Assembly (NCBI GenBank): GCA_004295005.1 | Contig: SHNG01000192.1 | Coordinates: forward strand, 20,541 to 84,540 | Length of the DNA: 64,000 nucleotides | Source of the DNA: Gammaproteobacteria bacterium | Lineage (GTDB): Bacteria > Pseudomonadota > Gammaproteobacteria > Xanthomonadales > Rhodanobacteraceae | Direction: 5' to 3' | Position numbers and translations under genes: made by a program | Notes under the pieces: generated by a model | Database searches by the model: none | The model's input: the letters and a program-made list of their open reading frames with translations, nothing else | Told to the model about the DNA's origin: nothing | Shown here: positions 25,761 to 34,646 of the stretch, in pieces | Numbering within the stretch: position 1 is the first letter of the stretch | Layout: each line of letters opens with the position of its first letter

Positions 25761-26684
25761 ATGAATCCAATCACCGCGGTGCAAACGCCGGGAATCGCCG
25801 GGACTCGACTGCTGCTTCCGCTGGCCCTGCTTTCGGTTTACCTGATCTGGGGCTCGACCTACCTGGCGATCAGCGTGGCCCTGCAAAGCTGGCCGCCTTT
25901 CATGATGGCATCCATCCGTTTCCTGATTGCCGGTGCGGCCCTGTACACGGGCTTGCGCATGCGCGGCATGCCATCACCCACGCGCCGCCAATGGTTGAAC
26001 GCGGCATTTGCCGGCAGCCTGTTGCTGGGAATCGGCAATGGCGCCGTGTGTTACGCGCAGCAAACCGTGGCCTCCGGTTTGGCGGCCATTGCGATCGCCA
26101 GCATGCCGCTGTTTGCCGCAATATTTGGCGTGGTCTACAAGACCTGGCCCAGCCGGGTTGAATGGATGGGCCTCGTCATTGGTTTCAGTGGCGTGATCCT
26201 GCTCAATTTCGGCAATGGCCTCGACGGATCGCCACTCGGGGCCGTGGCCCTGATCATGGCCGCCTGTGCTTGGGCATTCGGTTCGATCTGGAGCCAACGC
26301 CAGGACATGCCGCCGGCATTGATGAACACCGCAGCGCAGATGCTGTGTGGTGGCGTGATACTGGGCGTGGTTGCCTTCCTGCACGGCGAACGACTGCACG
26401 CCATGCCTTCGCTGCCGGCAAGCCTGTCGCTTGCCTACCTCATCGTGTTCGGTTCACTGGTTGCATTCAGCGCCTACCTTTACTTGCTGAACAATGTGCG
26501 ACCGTTGCTTGCCACCAGCTATGCCTATGTCAATCCACCGGTCGCGGTACTGCTGGGCATGATGTTTCTCGGCGAGCAGGTGCACGCAACCGATGTGATC
26601 GCGATGCTGGTCATCCTTGCCGGCGTCGCCCTGATTGCCTTCAGCAAGGCAACACGCCGAACGGCGGCGAATTCCGAGCCCTGA
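25761..26684 (+). CDS. EamA (DMT superfamily) exporter, YedA-like
   Basis: A 307-aa transporter with ten predicted helices in two EamA repeats. Signature segments are LLSVYLIWGSTYLAISVAL near residue 20 and ASMPLFAAIFGVVYKTWPSR near 112. The second repeat has FGSLVAFSAYLYLLNNVRP near 235 and TSYAYVNPPVAVLLGMMFLG near 255. YedA/RhaT-type members export amino acids or other small metabolites; the substrate is unknown. The start at 25761 fits the family length. Confidence 0.88.
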   Translation: MNPITAVQTPGIAGTRLLLPLALLSVYLIWGSTYLAISVALQSWPPFMMASIRFLIAGAALYTGLRMRGMPSPTRRQWLNAAFAGSLLLGIGNGAVCYAQQTVASGLAAIAIASMPLFAAIFGVVYKTWPSRVEWMGLVIGFSGVILLNFGNGLDGSPLGAVALIMAACAWAFGSIWSQRQDMPPALMNTAAQMLCGGVILGVVAFLHGERLHAMPSLPASLSLAYLIVFGSLVAFSAYLYLLNNVRPLLATSYAYVNPPVAVLLGMMFLGEQVHATDVIAMLVILAGVALIAFSKATRRTAANSEP

Positions 26685-26776
26685 GAAACGCGCTTGGGTT
26701 GCTTGCGCTGATTCCGATCATGCACCGCGCCGTGGACAGTGGAGCAAGCTCCGCTTGTCTTTTTCCGCATGTCCAC

Positions 26777-26834
26777 AGCCGAGCAAGCTCGGCTCTACAA
26801 AAGCATGTCCACAACCGAGCAAGCTCGGCTCTAC
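26777..26834. repeat. Two GTAG-type (SMAG-like) palindromic repeats
   Basis: Two 22-bp copies, 26777-26798 and 26813-26834, read on the minus strand as GTAGAGCCGAGCTTGCTCGG followed by CT/TT. They are 36 bp apart in direct orientation, between the EamA and ABC operons. Such elements are typical of Lysobacterales and thought to be spread by RAYT transposases. Confidence 0.85.
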
Positions 26835-26938
26835 AAACGCCCCACATTCACTCACTCGGAATCAATCAAAACTCGAATTCACAACCAAGCGACCCAATGG
26901 CTCCGCATCGCCAAGATGCGGAGCAATCCCCGGTTTGA

Positions 26939-28264
26939 TCAGGACTCGCGCAAGGCCGTGGTGACCGGCATGCGTGCCGCACGCAGCGCCGGATACAGAC
27001 CGCCAATGAAACCAATGGCCAGCGCCCACTTGATGCCGGTCCAGAGCAGGGCCACCGAGACATCAAACTCGAAGGTGAGTTGCCCGGTACTGCCCGCTGC
27101 CAGGGTGGATGCGGTATAGCCATTGAACACGAGCCAAGCCAGGAACCCGCCGAGCAGACCGCCGATCAGGGCCAACAGCATGGTTTCGAGCATGATCGCA
27201 ACCACCACCGGCAAGCCACGGAAGCCGATCGCCCGCAGGGTGGCAATTTCGCGCGCACGGGTGGCCACTGCGGCAAACATGGTGTTGAGCGCACCAAACA
27301 CGGCACCGATGGCCATGATTGCACCGACCACGATGCCGATGGCACTGATGGCCTTGGAAGTGCCTTCCGATTGCTTGCTGAAATAGTTGAGGGTGGTGTC
27401 CACATCCACCTGCAATCGCGGGTCGGACACCAGGGCCGCCTTGAAGGCATCGAAGGCATTCGCACCGGTCAGGCGCACGAACACCGAGGTGCGGCTGTTG
27501 CCGCCGTTGGGCCGATAGGTCGGCCCAACCACGCCGGCATCGCCCCACAACTCCGATTCCATGGCGTCATTCGATTCGAAGATGCCAACCACTTTCCACA
27601 TCTGGTTGCCGAGCTTGATCTCGTGCCCAACCTCCAGGCCCTGGAACTGTCGCTGCGCACCCTTGCCCGCCACCAGTTCACGCATGCCAGGGGTGAACTT
27701 GCGGCCTTCGACGATCTTTGCGTTGCTGCGCAGCTCCCAGGCCATCTCGCCGATACCGCGCAATTGCACGCTGCCGAAATCCTCTTCCGGATTGCCGCCC
27801 ATCATCGGCAGGTTGGCAGCCACCACCAATTCGGGTGAGGCGATGGGTCGGCCTTGGGCATCCTTGGCAATGCCGGGTGCTTCGGCAATCACCACCGTCG
27901 CATCATGGCCCAGCACCGAGGACACTTCCGAGGCGGATGCGCCACGCATGACGATGGCGGTGTCGTCACTGCCGGTGCGCTTGAGGGTTTCACGAAAGCC
28001 GTTGGCCATGGCCAGCATGGCCACCAGCACCGCCACCACACCGGCAATGCCGACCACCACCACCGCCGAGGAACCGAGGCGTTGGGTCAGGGTGCTGACG
28101 CCAATACTGGTGACCGAGGCGGCTTGGCGTCCGCGCCGGGTCAGCACCATCCACAGACCGAGCAGCACCAGCACCACCAGCAAGGCTGGCCAGGACAGGT
28201 TGAGAAACACCATGACGCCGACAATGACGGCGAAGAAGGCAAGCAATCCAATCAGGAAATTCAT
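26939..28264 (-). CDS. ABC transporter permease (MacB/FtsX type), second subunit
   Basis: A 441-aa membrane protein, last gene of a four-gene export operon. Unusually it begins with two extra hydrophobic helices (about residues 3-42) before the usual first helix (about 70-92), periplasmic MacB-type domain (about 95-320) and three C-terminal FtsX-type helices. RAREIATLRAIGFR near 345 and IGGLYPALRAARMPVTTALRE at the end are typical coupling and C-terminal motifs. It pairs with the permease just upstream (12-bp gap). Confidence 0.88.
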   Translation of the reverse strand: MNFLIGLLAFFAVIVGVMVFLNLSWPALLVVLVLLGLWMVLTRRGRQAASVTSIGVSTLTQRLGSSAVVVVGIAGVVAVLVAMLAMANGFRETLKRTGSDDTAIVMRGASASEVSSVLGHDATVVIAEAPGIAKDAQGRPIASPELVVAANLPMMGGNPEEDFGSVQLRGIGEMAWELRSNAKIVEGRKFTPGMRELVAGKGAQRQFQGLEVGHEIKLGNQMWKVVGIFESNDAMESELWGDAGVVGPTYRPNGGNSRTSVFVRLTGANAFDAFKAALVSDPRLQVDVDTTLNYFSKQSEGTSKAISAIGIVVGAIMAIGAVFGALNTMFAAVATRAREIATLRAIGFRGLPVVVAIMLETMLLALIGGLLGGFLAWLVFNGYTASTLAAGSTGQLTFEFDVSVALLWTGIKWALAIGFIGGLYPALRAARMPVTTALRES

Positions 28265-28276
28265 CGTGGGTTCTCC

Positions 28277-29437
28277 TCAGCGTCCGGCCAATGCATCGAC
28301 GATATTCAGGCGCATGGCACGCAAGGCCGGCAGCGCACCGATCAAGACGCCAATGCCGCTGGCCAAGGCAATGCCCAAGGCCCAACTGCTGATGCCGACA
28401 TGGGTGTTGTTGATCATGCCGCCGCTCATGGTCGGCAAGACCATGCCAATCGCGCTGACCAGGGCTAGCCCGATCACGCCGCCGAGAAGCAGCAACAGCA
28501 CCGATTCACCCAGAACCAGGGCCAGCACCTTGTTGTCGGAAAAGCCCATGGTCTTGAGCACGGCCAGTTCGCTGGTGCGCTCGCGCACCGCCTGCATCAT
28601 GGTGTTGCCGGTCAGCAGCACCAGGGTGAAGAACACCGCGCCCATGATCGAGGTGACGATCAGGCCGATGTCGGCCATCTGCTTGATCCAGTTGCGGGTG
28701 GCGGCTTCTTCGGTCTGGGTCTTGGTTTCGTGATCGGAATTGGCAGACAGTGCGTCGATGTCACGGGCAATGCGGTCTGCCTGGTTCACGTCCTTGACCC
28801 GACTGATGTACCAGCCCACCTCGCCCTGGTTATAGGGCGTGGTCTCGTCAAACTTCTTCCAATGCAAGAGCACCATGCCTTCCTGGAAGGCATCGCCATC
28901 CTTTGACTTCATCACCCCGACCAGCTTGAAGCTCCAGTTCTTGCTGCCTTCCTGGTTGGGGAAGATCTGCGACTGCAGCGGAATGGTGTCGCCGATCTTC
29001 CAACCGTACTTCTTGATCAGCATCTCTCCGGCGAGAATGCCATTGAGATCCTCGTTGAATGCCTTGCGATCCTCTGGCGTGACCAGCACTTCCGGATACA
29101 CATCCAGGTAGTTGTCGCTGACGGCGAACGTAAACACCTGGTTGTGCGGATCCTGGTAGGCACCACCAAACCAGTTGGCATAAGCCACGTCCTTGACGCC
29201 GGACACGGCGGCAATCTTCGGCTCCAGGCTCTTGGGCAGGGTCTGGATGAAGGAAAGACGCGCGCCGGTCTGCAGGCGCTCGGCACCATTGGCGGACTTG
29301 CCGGCATCCTCGAACGAGACGCGCACCGCATCCAGCAGGCCAAACAGCAGGAAGGCCATGATGATCGACAACAGGGTGAGAATCGTGCGGGTCTTGCGCC
29401 GGAACAGCGCCGCCCAGATCAAGTGAAGGTATTTCAT
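28277..29437 (-). CDS. ABC transporter permease (MacB/FtsX type), first subunit
   Basis: A 386-aa permease. It has an N-terminal helix after LIWAALFRRKTRTILTLLSI, a large periplasmic domain (about 45-255), three C-terminal helices, RERTSELAVLKTMGFSDNKV near 287 and the closing ALPALRAMRLNIVDALAGR. It likely forms a heterodimer with the downstream permease, driven by the ATPase encoded upstream (16-bp gap). MacB-like systems act as mechanotransmitters or exporters of peptides, lipids or toxins; substrate unknown. Confidence 0.9.
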   Translation of the reverse strand: MKYLHLIWAALFRRKTRTILTLLSIIMAFLLFGLLDAVRVSFEDAGKSANGAERLQTGARLSFIQTLPKSLEPKIAAVSGVKDVAYANWFGGAYQDPHNQVFTFAVSDNYLDVYPEVLVTPEDRKAFNEDLNGILAGEMLIKKYGWKIGDTIPLQSQIFPNQEGSKNWSFKLVGVMKSKDGDAFQEGMVLLHWKKFDETTPYNQGEVGWYISRVKDVNQADRIARDIDALSANSDHETKTQTEEAATRNWIKQMADIGLIVTSIMGAVFFTLVLLTGNTMMQAVRERTSELAVLKTMGFSDNKVLALVLGESVLLLLLGGVIGLALVSAIGMVLPTMSGGMINNTHVGISSWALGIALASGIGVLIGALPALRAMRLNIVDALAGR

Positions 29438-29453
29438 TGTCGGATCCTCGGCT

Positions 29454-30140
29454 TCAGGCGGTGGCTTGCTCGACCAGGGTGCCCTTGTCCAGATGCAGGG
29501 TCTGTTCTGCGTACTCGGCGGCCTTGGGATCGTGGGTTACCATGATGAGGGTCTTGCCATGCTCGCGATTGAGCACCTGCAGCAGGCCGAGCACGTCTTC
29601 CGCCGACTGGCGATCCAGGTCTCCGGTGGGCTCGTCGCAAACCAGCAGCGACGGATCGGAAACGATGGCACGTGCAATCGCCACGCGCTGCTGCTGGCCA
29701 CCCGAGAGTTCCGTCGGCTTGTGGCTGGCACGATCCGCCAGGCCGACCAGTTGCAGGGCAATGGCGGCATTGCGCTTGCGCTCGGCGGCGGAAAGGCCGG
29801 TCAACAACAGGGGCACTTCCACGTTCTTCTGCGCACTCAGCATGGGCAACAGGTTGTAGAACTGGAAGATGAAGCCCACGTTTGCCGCACGCCACTTGGC
29901 CAGCGCACCACCGCCGAGCGTGTCGATGCGTTGGCCGCCCACGCTGATCGAGCCGCCGCTGGGCGAATCCAGCCCGCCGATCAGATTCAGCAGGGTGGTC
30001 TTGCCGGAACCGGACGGCCCCATCAACGCCAGGAAATCGCCTTGCTGGATATCCAGGTTGACGTGGTGCAGGACTTCAACCTTCTGCTTGCCACGTGCAT
30101 AGGTTTTGCTGACATCACGAATTTCAACAAGTGTAGACAT
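29454..30140 (-). CDS. ABC transporter ATP-binding protein (LolD/MacB type)
   Basis: A 228-aa ATPase with Walker A GPSGSGKTTLLNLIGG near residue 39, Q-loop FIFQFYNLLP, signature LSGGQQQRVAIARAI near 143, Walker B LLVCDEPTGDLD and the H-loop in MVTHDPKAAEYA. It is the second gene of the operon, between the membrane-fusion protein and the two permeases. Confidence 0.94.
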   Translation of the reverse strand: MSTLVEIRDVSKTYARGKQKVEVLHHVNLDIQQGDFLALMGPSGSGKTTLLNLIGGLDSPSGGSISVGGQRIDTLGGGALAKWRAANVGFIFQFYNLLPMLSAQKNVEVPLLLTGLSAAERKRNAAIALQLVGLADRASHKPTELSGGQQQRVAIARAIVSDPSLLVCDEPTGDLDRQSAEDVLGLLQVLNREHGKTLIMVTHDPKAAEYAEQTLHLDKGTLVEQATA

Positions 30141-30187
30141 GGTATTTCCTCTTTCAAGCTTGGATTCTGAAAACTGCTCGCCAGGAA

Positions 30188-31417
30188 CTATTCGGACAAC
30201 TGGATGCGGGTTCCATCCTTGAGTTCTGCGGGCGGCTGTCGCACGACTTCGGTGGAGGCCGCAATGCCTTCGACCATGCGCAGGTCACCCATGGTTGCGC
30301 CCGGAGTGACGGCGGTCTGTGCAACACGGTCGCCCTTGATGACGAAAACCACCGACTTGCCATCGCGCTGGACGATGGCACTCTCCGGCAGCAGCACACC
30401 CTTGGGCGGCGCGGGCGTCGCAGCCTGCGCAGGCTTTTCTTCGAGGAAATTCACCCGTGCACCCATGTCCGGCAACACGCGCGCATCCTTCTGGTCCAGG
30501 CCGATGCGCACCTTCACCGTGGCCTTGCCGCGATCGGCGGTGGGAATGATGGCAATGACGTGGGCCGGAATGGTCCAGTCCTTGTAGGCATCGAGAATGG
30601 CTTCGGCAGGCATGCCTGACGTCACCCGATTGATGTACGTCTCGTTGACATCGACTTCGATTTCCAGCGAATCCATATCGACAATGGTGCCGACGCCGGT
30701 GCGGGTGAAGCCACCGCCGGCCGACAAGGGCGAGACGATCTCGCCCACCTGTGCCGACTTGGCGATCACCATGCCGGCAAAGGGAGCACGCACCGTGGTG
30801 TAGTCAAGCTGTACCTGCGCGCTGCGTTGTTGGGCTTCGGCGAGATCCACCATGCGCTGCTGGGCAGTGAGCTGCGCGGACAGACTGGTCGCCTCGGTTT
30901 GCGCGGATTCGACAGCCTGCCGTGAAACCAGCTTGCGCCCAACCATGTCTTGCTGTCGCTCCAGATCACGCCGGGCCTGGATCAGCTGTGCGCTGATCTG
31001 GTTCACCTGGGCTTTGGCATGAGCCACCTGTGCGCGCGCCTGGGTAAGGATTGCCTGCTGTTCGGTGTCGATCAGTCGCGCCAGCACCTGCCCTGCTTCG
31101 ACATGCTCGCCTTCCTCGATCAACACTTCGGCCAGGGTACCGGTGATCTGGGCGGAAACCGTCGCCTGTCGTCGCGCCGTGACATAGCCGGTAGCCTGCA
31201 GTACGGCGGTGGCGGAATCGGCATTGGCGCCGGGCGCCATCGCGGCAACCCGGGAAACCGCAAGCACGGGGCCCGATGTCAGCCACCACCAAATCCCCGC
31301 CCCGCCCAACGCGGCGACCACCACCAGCGCCAGGATCCACGGCGCCCGCGAGGGTGGCTTGGCCTCATTGCGGTCGATGCGCAACTGGTTGAGCAATTCA
31401 CGCTGGTTTTCCATCAT
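30188..31417 (-). CDS. Membrane-fusion (HlyD/MacA-type) subunit of the ABC exporter
   Basis: A 409-aa periplasmic adaptor, first gene of the operon. It has an N-terminal anchor helix (about 25-43), a lipoyl half-motif TVSAQITGTLAEVLIEEGEH near 90, a long coiled-coil hairpin (about 115-205, Gln/Ala-rich), a second lipoyl half YTTVRAPFAGMVIAKSAQVG near 205, and beta-barrel segments. The start is placed at 31417 (MMENQREL), preceded by GGAA; a longer frame to 31456 adds 13 residues. It presumably links the permeases to an outer-membrane channel encoded elsewhere. Confidence 0.9.
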   Translation of the reverse strand: MMENQRELLNQLRIDRNEAKPPSRAPWILALVVVAALGGAGIWWWLTSGPVLAVSRVAAMAPGANADSATAVLQATGYVTARRQATVSAQITGTLAEVLIEEGEHVEAGQVLARLIDTEQQAILTQARAQVAHAKAQVNQISAQLIQARRDLERQQDMVGRKLVSRQAVESAQTEATSLSAQLTAQQRMVDLAEAQQRSAQVQLDYTTVRAPFAGMVIAKSAQVGEIVSPLSAGGGFTRTGVGTIVDMDSLEIEVDVNETYINRVTSGMPAEAILDAYKDWTIPAHVIAIIPTADRGKATVKVRIGLDQKDARVLPDMGARVNFLEEKPAQAATPAPPKGVLLPESAIVQRDGKSVVFVIKGDRVAQTAVTPGATMGDLRMVEGIAASTEVVRQPPAELKDGTRIQLSE

Positions 31418-31556
31418 CGCGTTTCCGGGGTGGCTTGGAGCCGGACAGTCTGACATAAAGTGCAGGAGGCCCCGACCCCGGACAATGCGCAGCCCTCACC
31501 CGACGCACATGACGAGTGTCAACATCCAATCAACGAAAAGACAGTGAGCAGCATCC

Positions 31557-32243
31557 ATGACGTTTGCCATCGCGCCCCACGCCATACCTTCCATCCCGGT
31601 CGCAGGTTCGGACATGCGGTTTCCCGTGCACCGCATCTACTGCATCGGGCGCAATTTCGCTGATCACGCCAGGGAAATGGGCGCAGCGGTTGATCGCGGC
31701 AACCCCATCTTCTTCACCAAGCCCGCCGATGCGATCGTCATCGACGATGGCGATGTGCCCTATCCGTCCGCAACCACCGAACTGCATCATGAAGTGGAAA
31801 TGGTCATCGCGCTTGCCAGTGGAGGGCGCGACATCGCCCTCGAACATGCGCTGGACAAGGTCTACGCCTATGGCATCGGGCTTGACCTGACCCGGCGCGA
31901 CCTGCAGGCAGCCGCAAAGAAGAACGGCAACCCCTGGGATACCGCCAAGGGATTCGACTGTTCGGCACCTGTTTCATCCCTGCATCGTGCCAGCGACATC
32001 GGCCACCCGGCCAATGCAGCCATCTCGTTGCATGTGAACGGCGCATTGCGCCAGCAAGCCGATATTGCCGAGATGGTCTTCAGCGTGGCCGAGATCATCC
32101 ATGAACTATCCAGGTTCTATGAGCTGGCTGCGGGCGATCTCATCTTCACCGGCACGCCGGCCGGGGTTGCCAGCCTATCGCGCGGCGACAGGTTCCGTGC
32201 CGAACTGCACGGCATCGCCATCCTGGAGGGGCGCATCATCTGA
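31557..32243 (+). CDS. Fumarylacetoacetate hydrolase (FAH)-family protein
   Basis: A 228-aa enzyme of the FAH superfamily. Typical segments are IYCIGRNFADHAREMG near residue 27, FFTKPADAIV near 52, the metal-binding acids in TELHHEVEMVIAL near 74, YGIGLDLTRRDLQAAAK near 104 and LIFTGTPAGVASL near 200. Members hydrolyse or decarboxylate acyl-pyruvates and similar compounds; the small size resembles acylpyruvase/YcgM types. It is divergent from the ABC operon, with no pathway partner nearby. Confidence 0.88.
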   Translation: MTFAIAPHAIPSIPVAGSDMRFPVHRIYCIGRNFADHAREMGAAVDRGNPIFFTKPADAIVIDDGDVPYPSATTELHHEVEMVIALASGGRDIALEHALDKVYAYGIGLDLTRRDLQAAAKKNGNPWDTAKGFDCSAPVSSLHRASDIGHPANAAISLHVNGALRQQADIAEMVFSVAEIIHELSRFYELAAGDLIFTGTPAGVASLSRGDRFRAELHGIAILEGRII

Positions 32244-32356
32244 AGGCTGGTGACAATTGCTTGCACGGACGTTCTCGCGCGAGTGGCAGCTGCCCGCTAG
32301 AGTAATCCAATGGCTCGCAAGCCCATCCCAATTCATCCACCCTGAGGAGAACCATC

Positions 32357-32764
32357 ATGAGCATGATTTCGGAGTTCAAGGCTTTCGCCATGCGCGGCAA
32401 TGTCATCGACCTTGCCGTGGGCGTGGTCATTGGCGCGGCCTTCGGCAAGATCGTTTCTTCGTTGGTGGATGGCGTGATCATGCCGCCGCTCGGCAAACTG
32501 ATCGGCGGCGTGGATTTTTCCGCCTTCAAATGGGTGCTGACACCTGCCGGGGCGGACGGCAAGGGCGAAGTGGCCATCCTGTATGGCGCGTTCATCAACA
32601 CCATGATCCAGTTCCTGATTGTCGCCCTGGCCATTTTCATCGTGGTCAAGGCCATCAACAAGATCAGTCGCAAGCAGGAAGATGCGCCCGCCGCGCCAGC
32701 GCCCGACGTCGTCCTGCTGACCGAGATCCGCGACTTGCTCAAGCAGGGCAAGCAAGCCCCGTAG
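32357..32764 (+). CDS. mscL: Large-conductance mechanosensitive channel
   Basis: A 135-aa channel that opens under osmotic downshock. It has the N-terminal amphipathic helix ([20 protein letters not shown]), pore helix TM1 with [20 protein letters not shown], the periplasmic loop, TM2 (about 75-100) and a cytoplasmic helix ending [13 protein letters not shown] strong GAGGAG ribosome site precedes the ATG. Single-gene unit. Confidence 0.96.
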   Translation: MSMISEFKAFAMRGNVIDLAVGVVIGAAFGKIVSSLVDGVIMPPLGKLIGGVDFSAFKWVLTPAGADGKGEVAILYGAFINTMIQFLIVALAIFIVVKAINKISRKQEDAPAAPAPDVVLLTEIRDLLKQGKQAP

Positions 32765-32879
32765 TCCCCGCGGTGTCTGCCCATGCGGGTCGCAATCAGC
32801 GGCCCGCGTGACCTTCGCCATGGGCCAATGGCCGGGGTACTTTGCCAAAATCCGCGTTTGACCCTTGCGGATACCCAGC

Positions 32880-34322
32880 ATGCGCATTCACACCGCCTTC
32901 GCCTTCGCCCTGCTGCTCACCACCGGCGCGCAAGCCGCTGATACCGGGTCATCCGGGACGCGCATTCCGCAGTCTGCAATCGAGCAGGTCAGCGCACTGC
33001 GCGAACGTGCCCTCAAGGATGAGGTGGCGTATTCAATCACCGAGGGCCTGACCAGCGAGATCGGTGCCCGCCTGGCCGGCAGCGACAACGACCTCAAGGC
33101 GCGTGATTGGATGATCGCCAGGTTCAAGGCACTCGGATTCGACAAGGTCTGGAGCGAGGAGGTCAGCTATCCGCGCTGGATTCGCCGCTCCGAGAGCGCT
33201 GCGGTGATCGAGCCGTTTGCCCAGCCATTGACCGTTGCCGCACTGGGCAATTCCGCGGGCACGCCCAAAGGCGGCCTTGAAACCGAAGTGGTGCGATTCG
33301 AATCGCTGGATGCAATGCAGGCAGCACCGGATTACCTGGTGAACCACAGGATTGTCTACCTGAGCAATGCCCGCATGCAGGCGCGCACGGAGGGTGGTGG
33401 CTATGGCGCAGCCTCGCAGGTACGCGTGTCCGGTCCAGCTGCGGCCGCGGCCAAGGGCGCTGTCGGATTCCTGATGCGCTCCGCTGGCTCGGATCAAAAC
33501 CGCATTGCGCATACAGGCGTGACCCATTTCGAGGATCAGGCCAAGGCGATCCCCGCCGCTGCGCTTTCCAGCCCGGATGCCGACCTGCTCGATCGCATCT
33601 TCGCGCGCGGCAAGCCGGTCAAGATCCGGCTCCAACTCGATTGCGGCATGGATGGCAGCTACACCGGCGCCAACGTGATTGCCGAGATCACCGGCAGTTC
33701 GCGCCCGGCAGAATATTTCCTCACCGGCGGTCATCTGGATTCCTGGGATGCGGGCACCGGCGCCATCGATGACGCAGCCGGGGTTGCCATCACCACCGCT
33801 GCAGCGCATCTCATCGGCCAGCTTCCCGAGCGCCCCGCGCGCAGCATCCGCGTGGTCGCCTTTGCCAACGAGGAATCCGGCCTGTTCGGTGGCAAGGCCT
33901 ATGCCGCCCAGCACCACACTGAAATCGGCAAGGCCGTGCTCGGCGCGGAATCCGACCTGGGTGCGGACCGCATATTCAAACTGACGGCAACCGTCAAGCC
34001 GGAGGCGCGTGCGGCCATCGCACAGATCGCCGCCGCGGTGAAGTCCCTTGGCGTCGAATACGACGCGGACGCCCCCGGTGCCGGCGGATCGGATCTGTCC
34101 GCCGTGCATGCGGTCGGCATGGCGGGCCTGTCCCTGCACCAGGATGCCAGCCGCTACTTCGACTGGCACCACACCGCCAACGACACCCTGGACAAGGTCG
34201 ATCTTGAGCAAATGCGTCAGAACGTGGCGGTTTACGCCATCGCCATGTACCTGGCGGCCAGCGCCGAAGGCGATTTCGGATCGGCTCCGGGAGCCTTTGC
34301 CAAGGAAGCCGGCAGCGACTGA
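32880..34322 (+). CDS. Exported M28-family zinc peptidase
   Basis: A 480-aa secreted aminopeptidase-like enzyme with a signal peptide (MRIHTAFAFALLLTTGAQA). A PA-type insert lies before the peptidase domain. The metal-binding residues are visible: His and Asp in TGGHLDSWDAGTGAIDDAAG, the catalytic Glu pair in AFANEESGLFGG, Asp in AESDLGAD, and the last His in WHHTANDTLDKVD. The start at 32880 fits the signal peptide; an in-frame Met five codons earlier is less likely. It is transcribed alone and probably degrades peptides in the periplasm or outside the cell. Confidence 0.92.
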   Translation: MRIHTAFAFALLLTTGAQAADTGSSGTRIPQSAIEQVSALRERALKDEVAYSITEGLTSEIGARLAGSDNDLKARDWMIARFKALGFDKVWSEEVSYPRWIRRSESAAVIEPFAQPLTVAALGNSAGTPKGGLETEVVRFESLDAMQAAPDYLVNHRIVYLSNARMQARTEGGGYGAASQVRVSGPAAAAAKGAVGFLMRSAGSDQNRIAHTGVTHFEDQAKAIPAAALSSPDADLLDRIFARGKPVKIRLQLDCGMDGSYTGANVIAEITGSSRPAEYFLTGGHLDSWDAGTGAIDDAAGVAITTAAAHLIGQLPERPARSIRVVAFANEESGLFGGKAYAAQHHTEIGKAVLGAESDLGADRIFKLTATVKPEARAAIAQIAAAVKSLGVEYDADAPGAGGSDLSAVHAVGMAGLSLHQDASRYFDWHHTANDTLDKVDLEQMRQNVAVYAIAMYLAASAEGDFGSAPGAFAKEAGSD

Positions 34323-34549
34323 TCTTCCCGCTTCCCGCCAATTGGCGCTGCCTTGCAGCGGGTTCGCGTTTCGCCAATGCAGCACGCGCCGTTCGCACAA
34401 CGCGCTGATCCGCATGGCAGCGCCGTTTTGCCCATGCGATGCGCGTCCATGATTGAACACACCTGGCCCTGATCAACCCGCGATCCCCGGGAACCGGGCG
34501 GACCACGGTTGTGCAGCCTTGCTGGCTTTCGCAAGCCGAGCCCCGAATC

Positions 34550-34565
34550 TGGCACACCTGTTGCA
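34550..34565 (+). promoter_or_regulatory. Candidate sigma-54 (-24/-12) promoter
   Basis: TGGCACACCTGTTGCA matches the RpoN consensus TGGCACG-N4-TTGCW at all fixed positions except one (A for G at position 7), with the exact GG-to-GC spacing of 12. It points toward the GGDEF-EAL gene that starts 81 bp downstream. The rest of 34323-34646 shows no gene. Confidence 0.6.
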
Positions 34566-34646
34566 GGAGTGCTCACTCAGGCAAGACGCTGGCAGCTTCG
34601 ACAGCGCCACCAGCGGGTGATACGGTAACGGGCACAGGGGGACGAT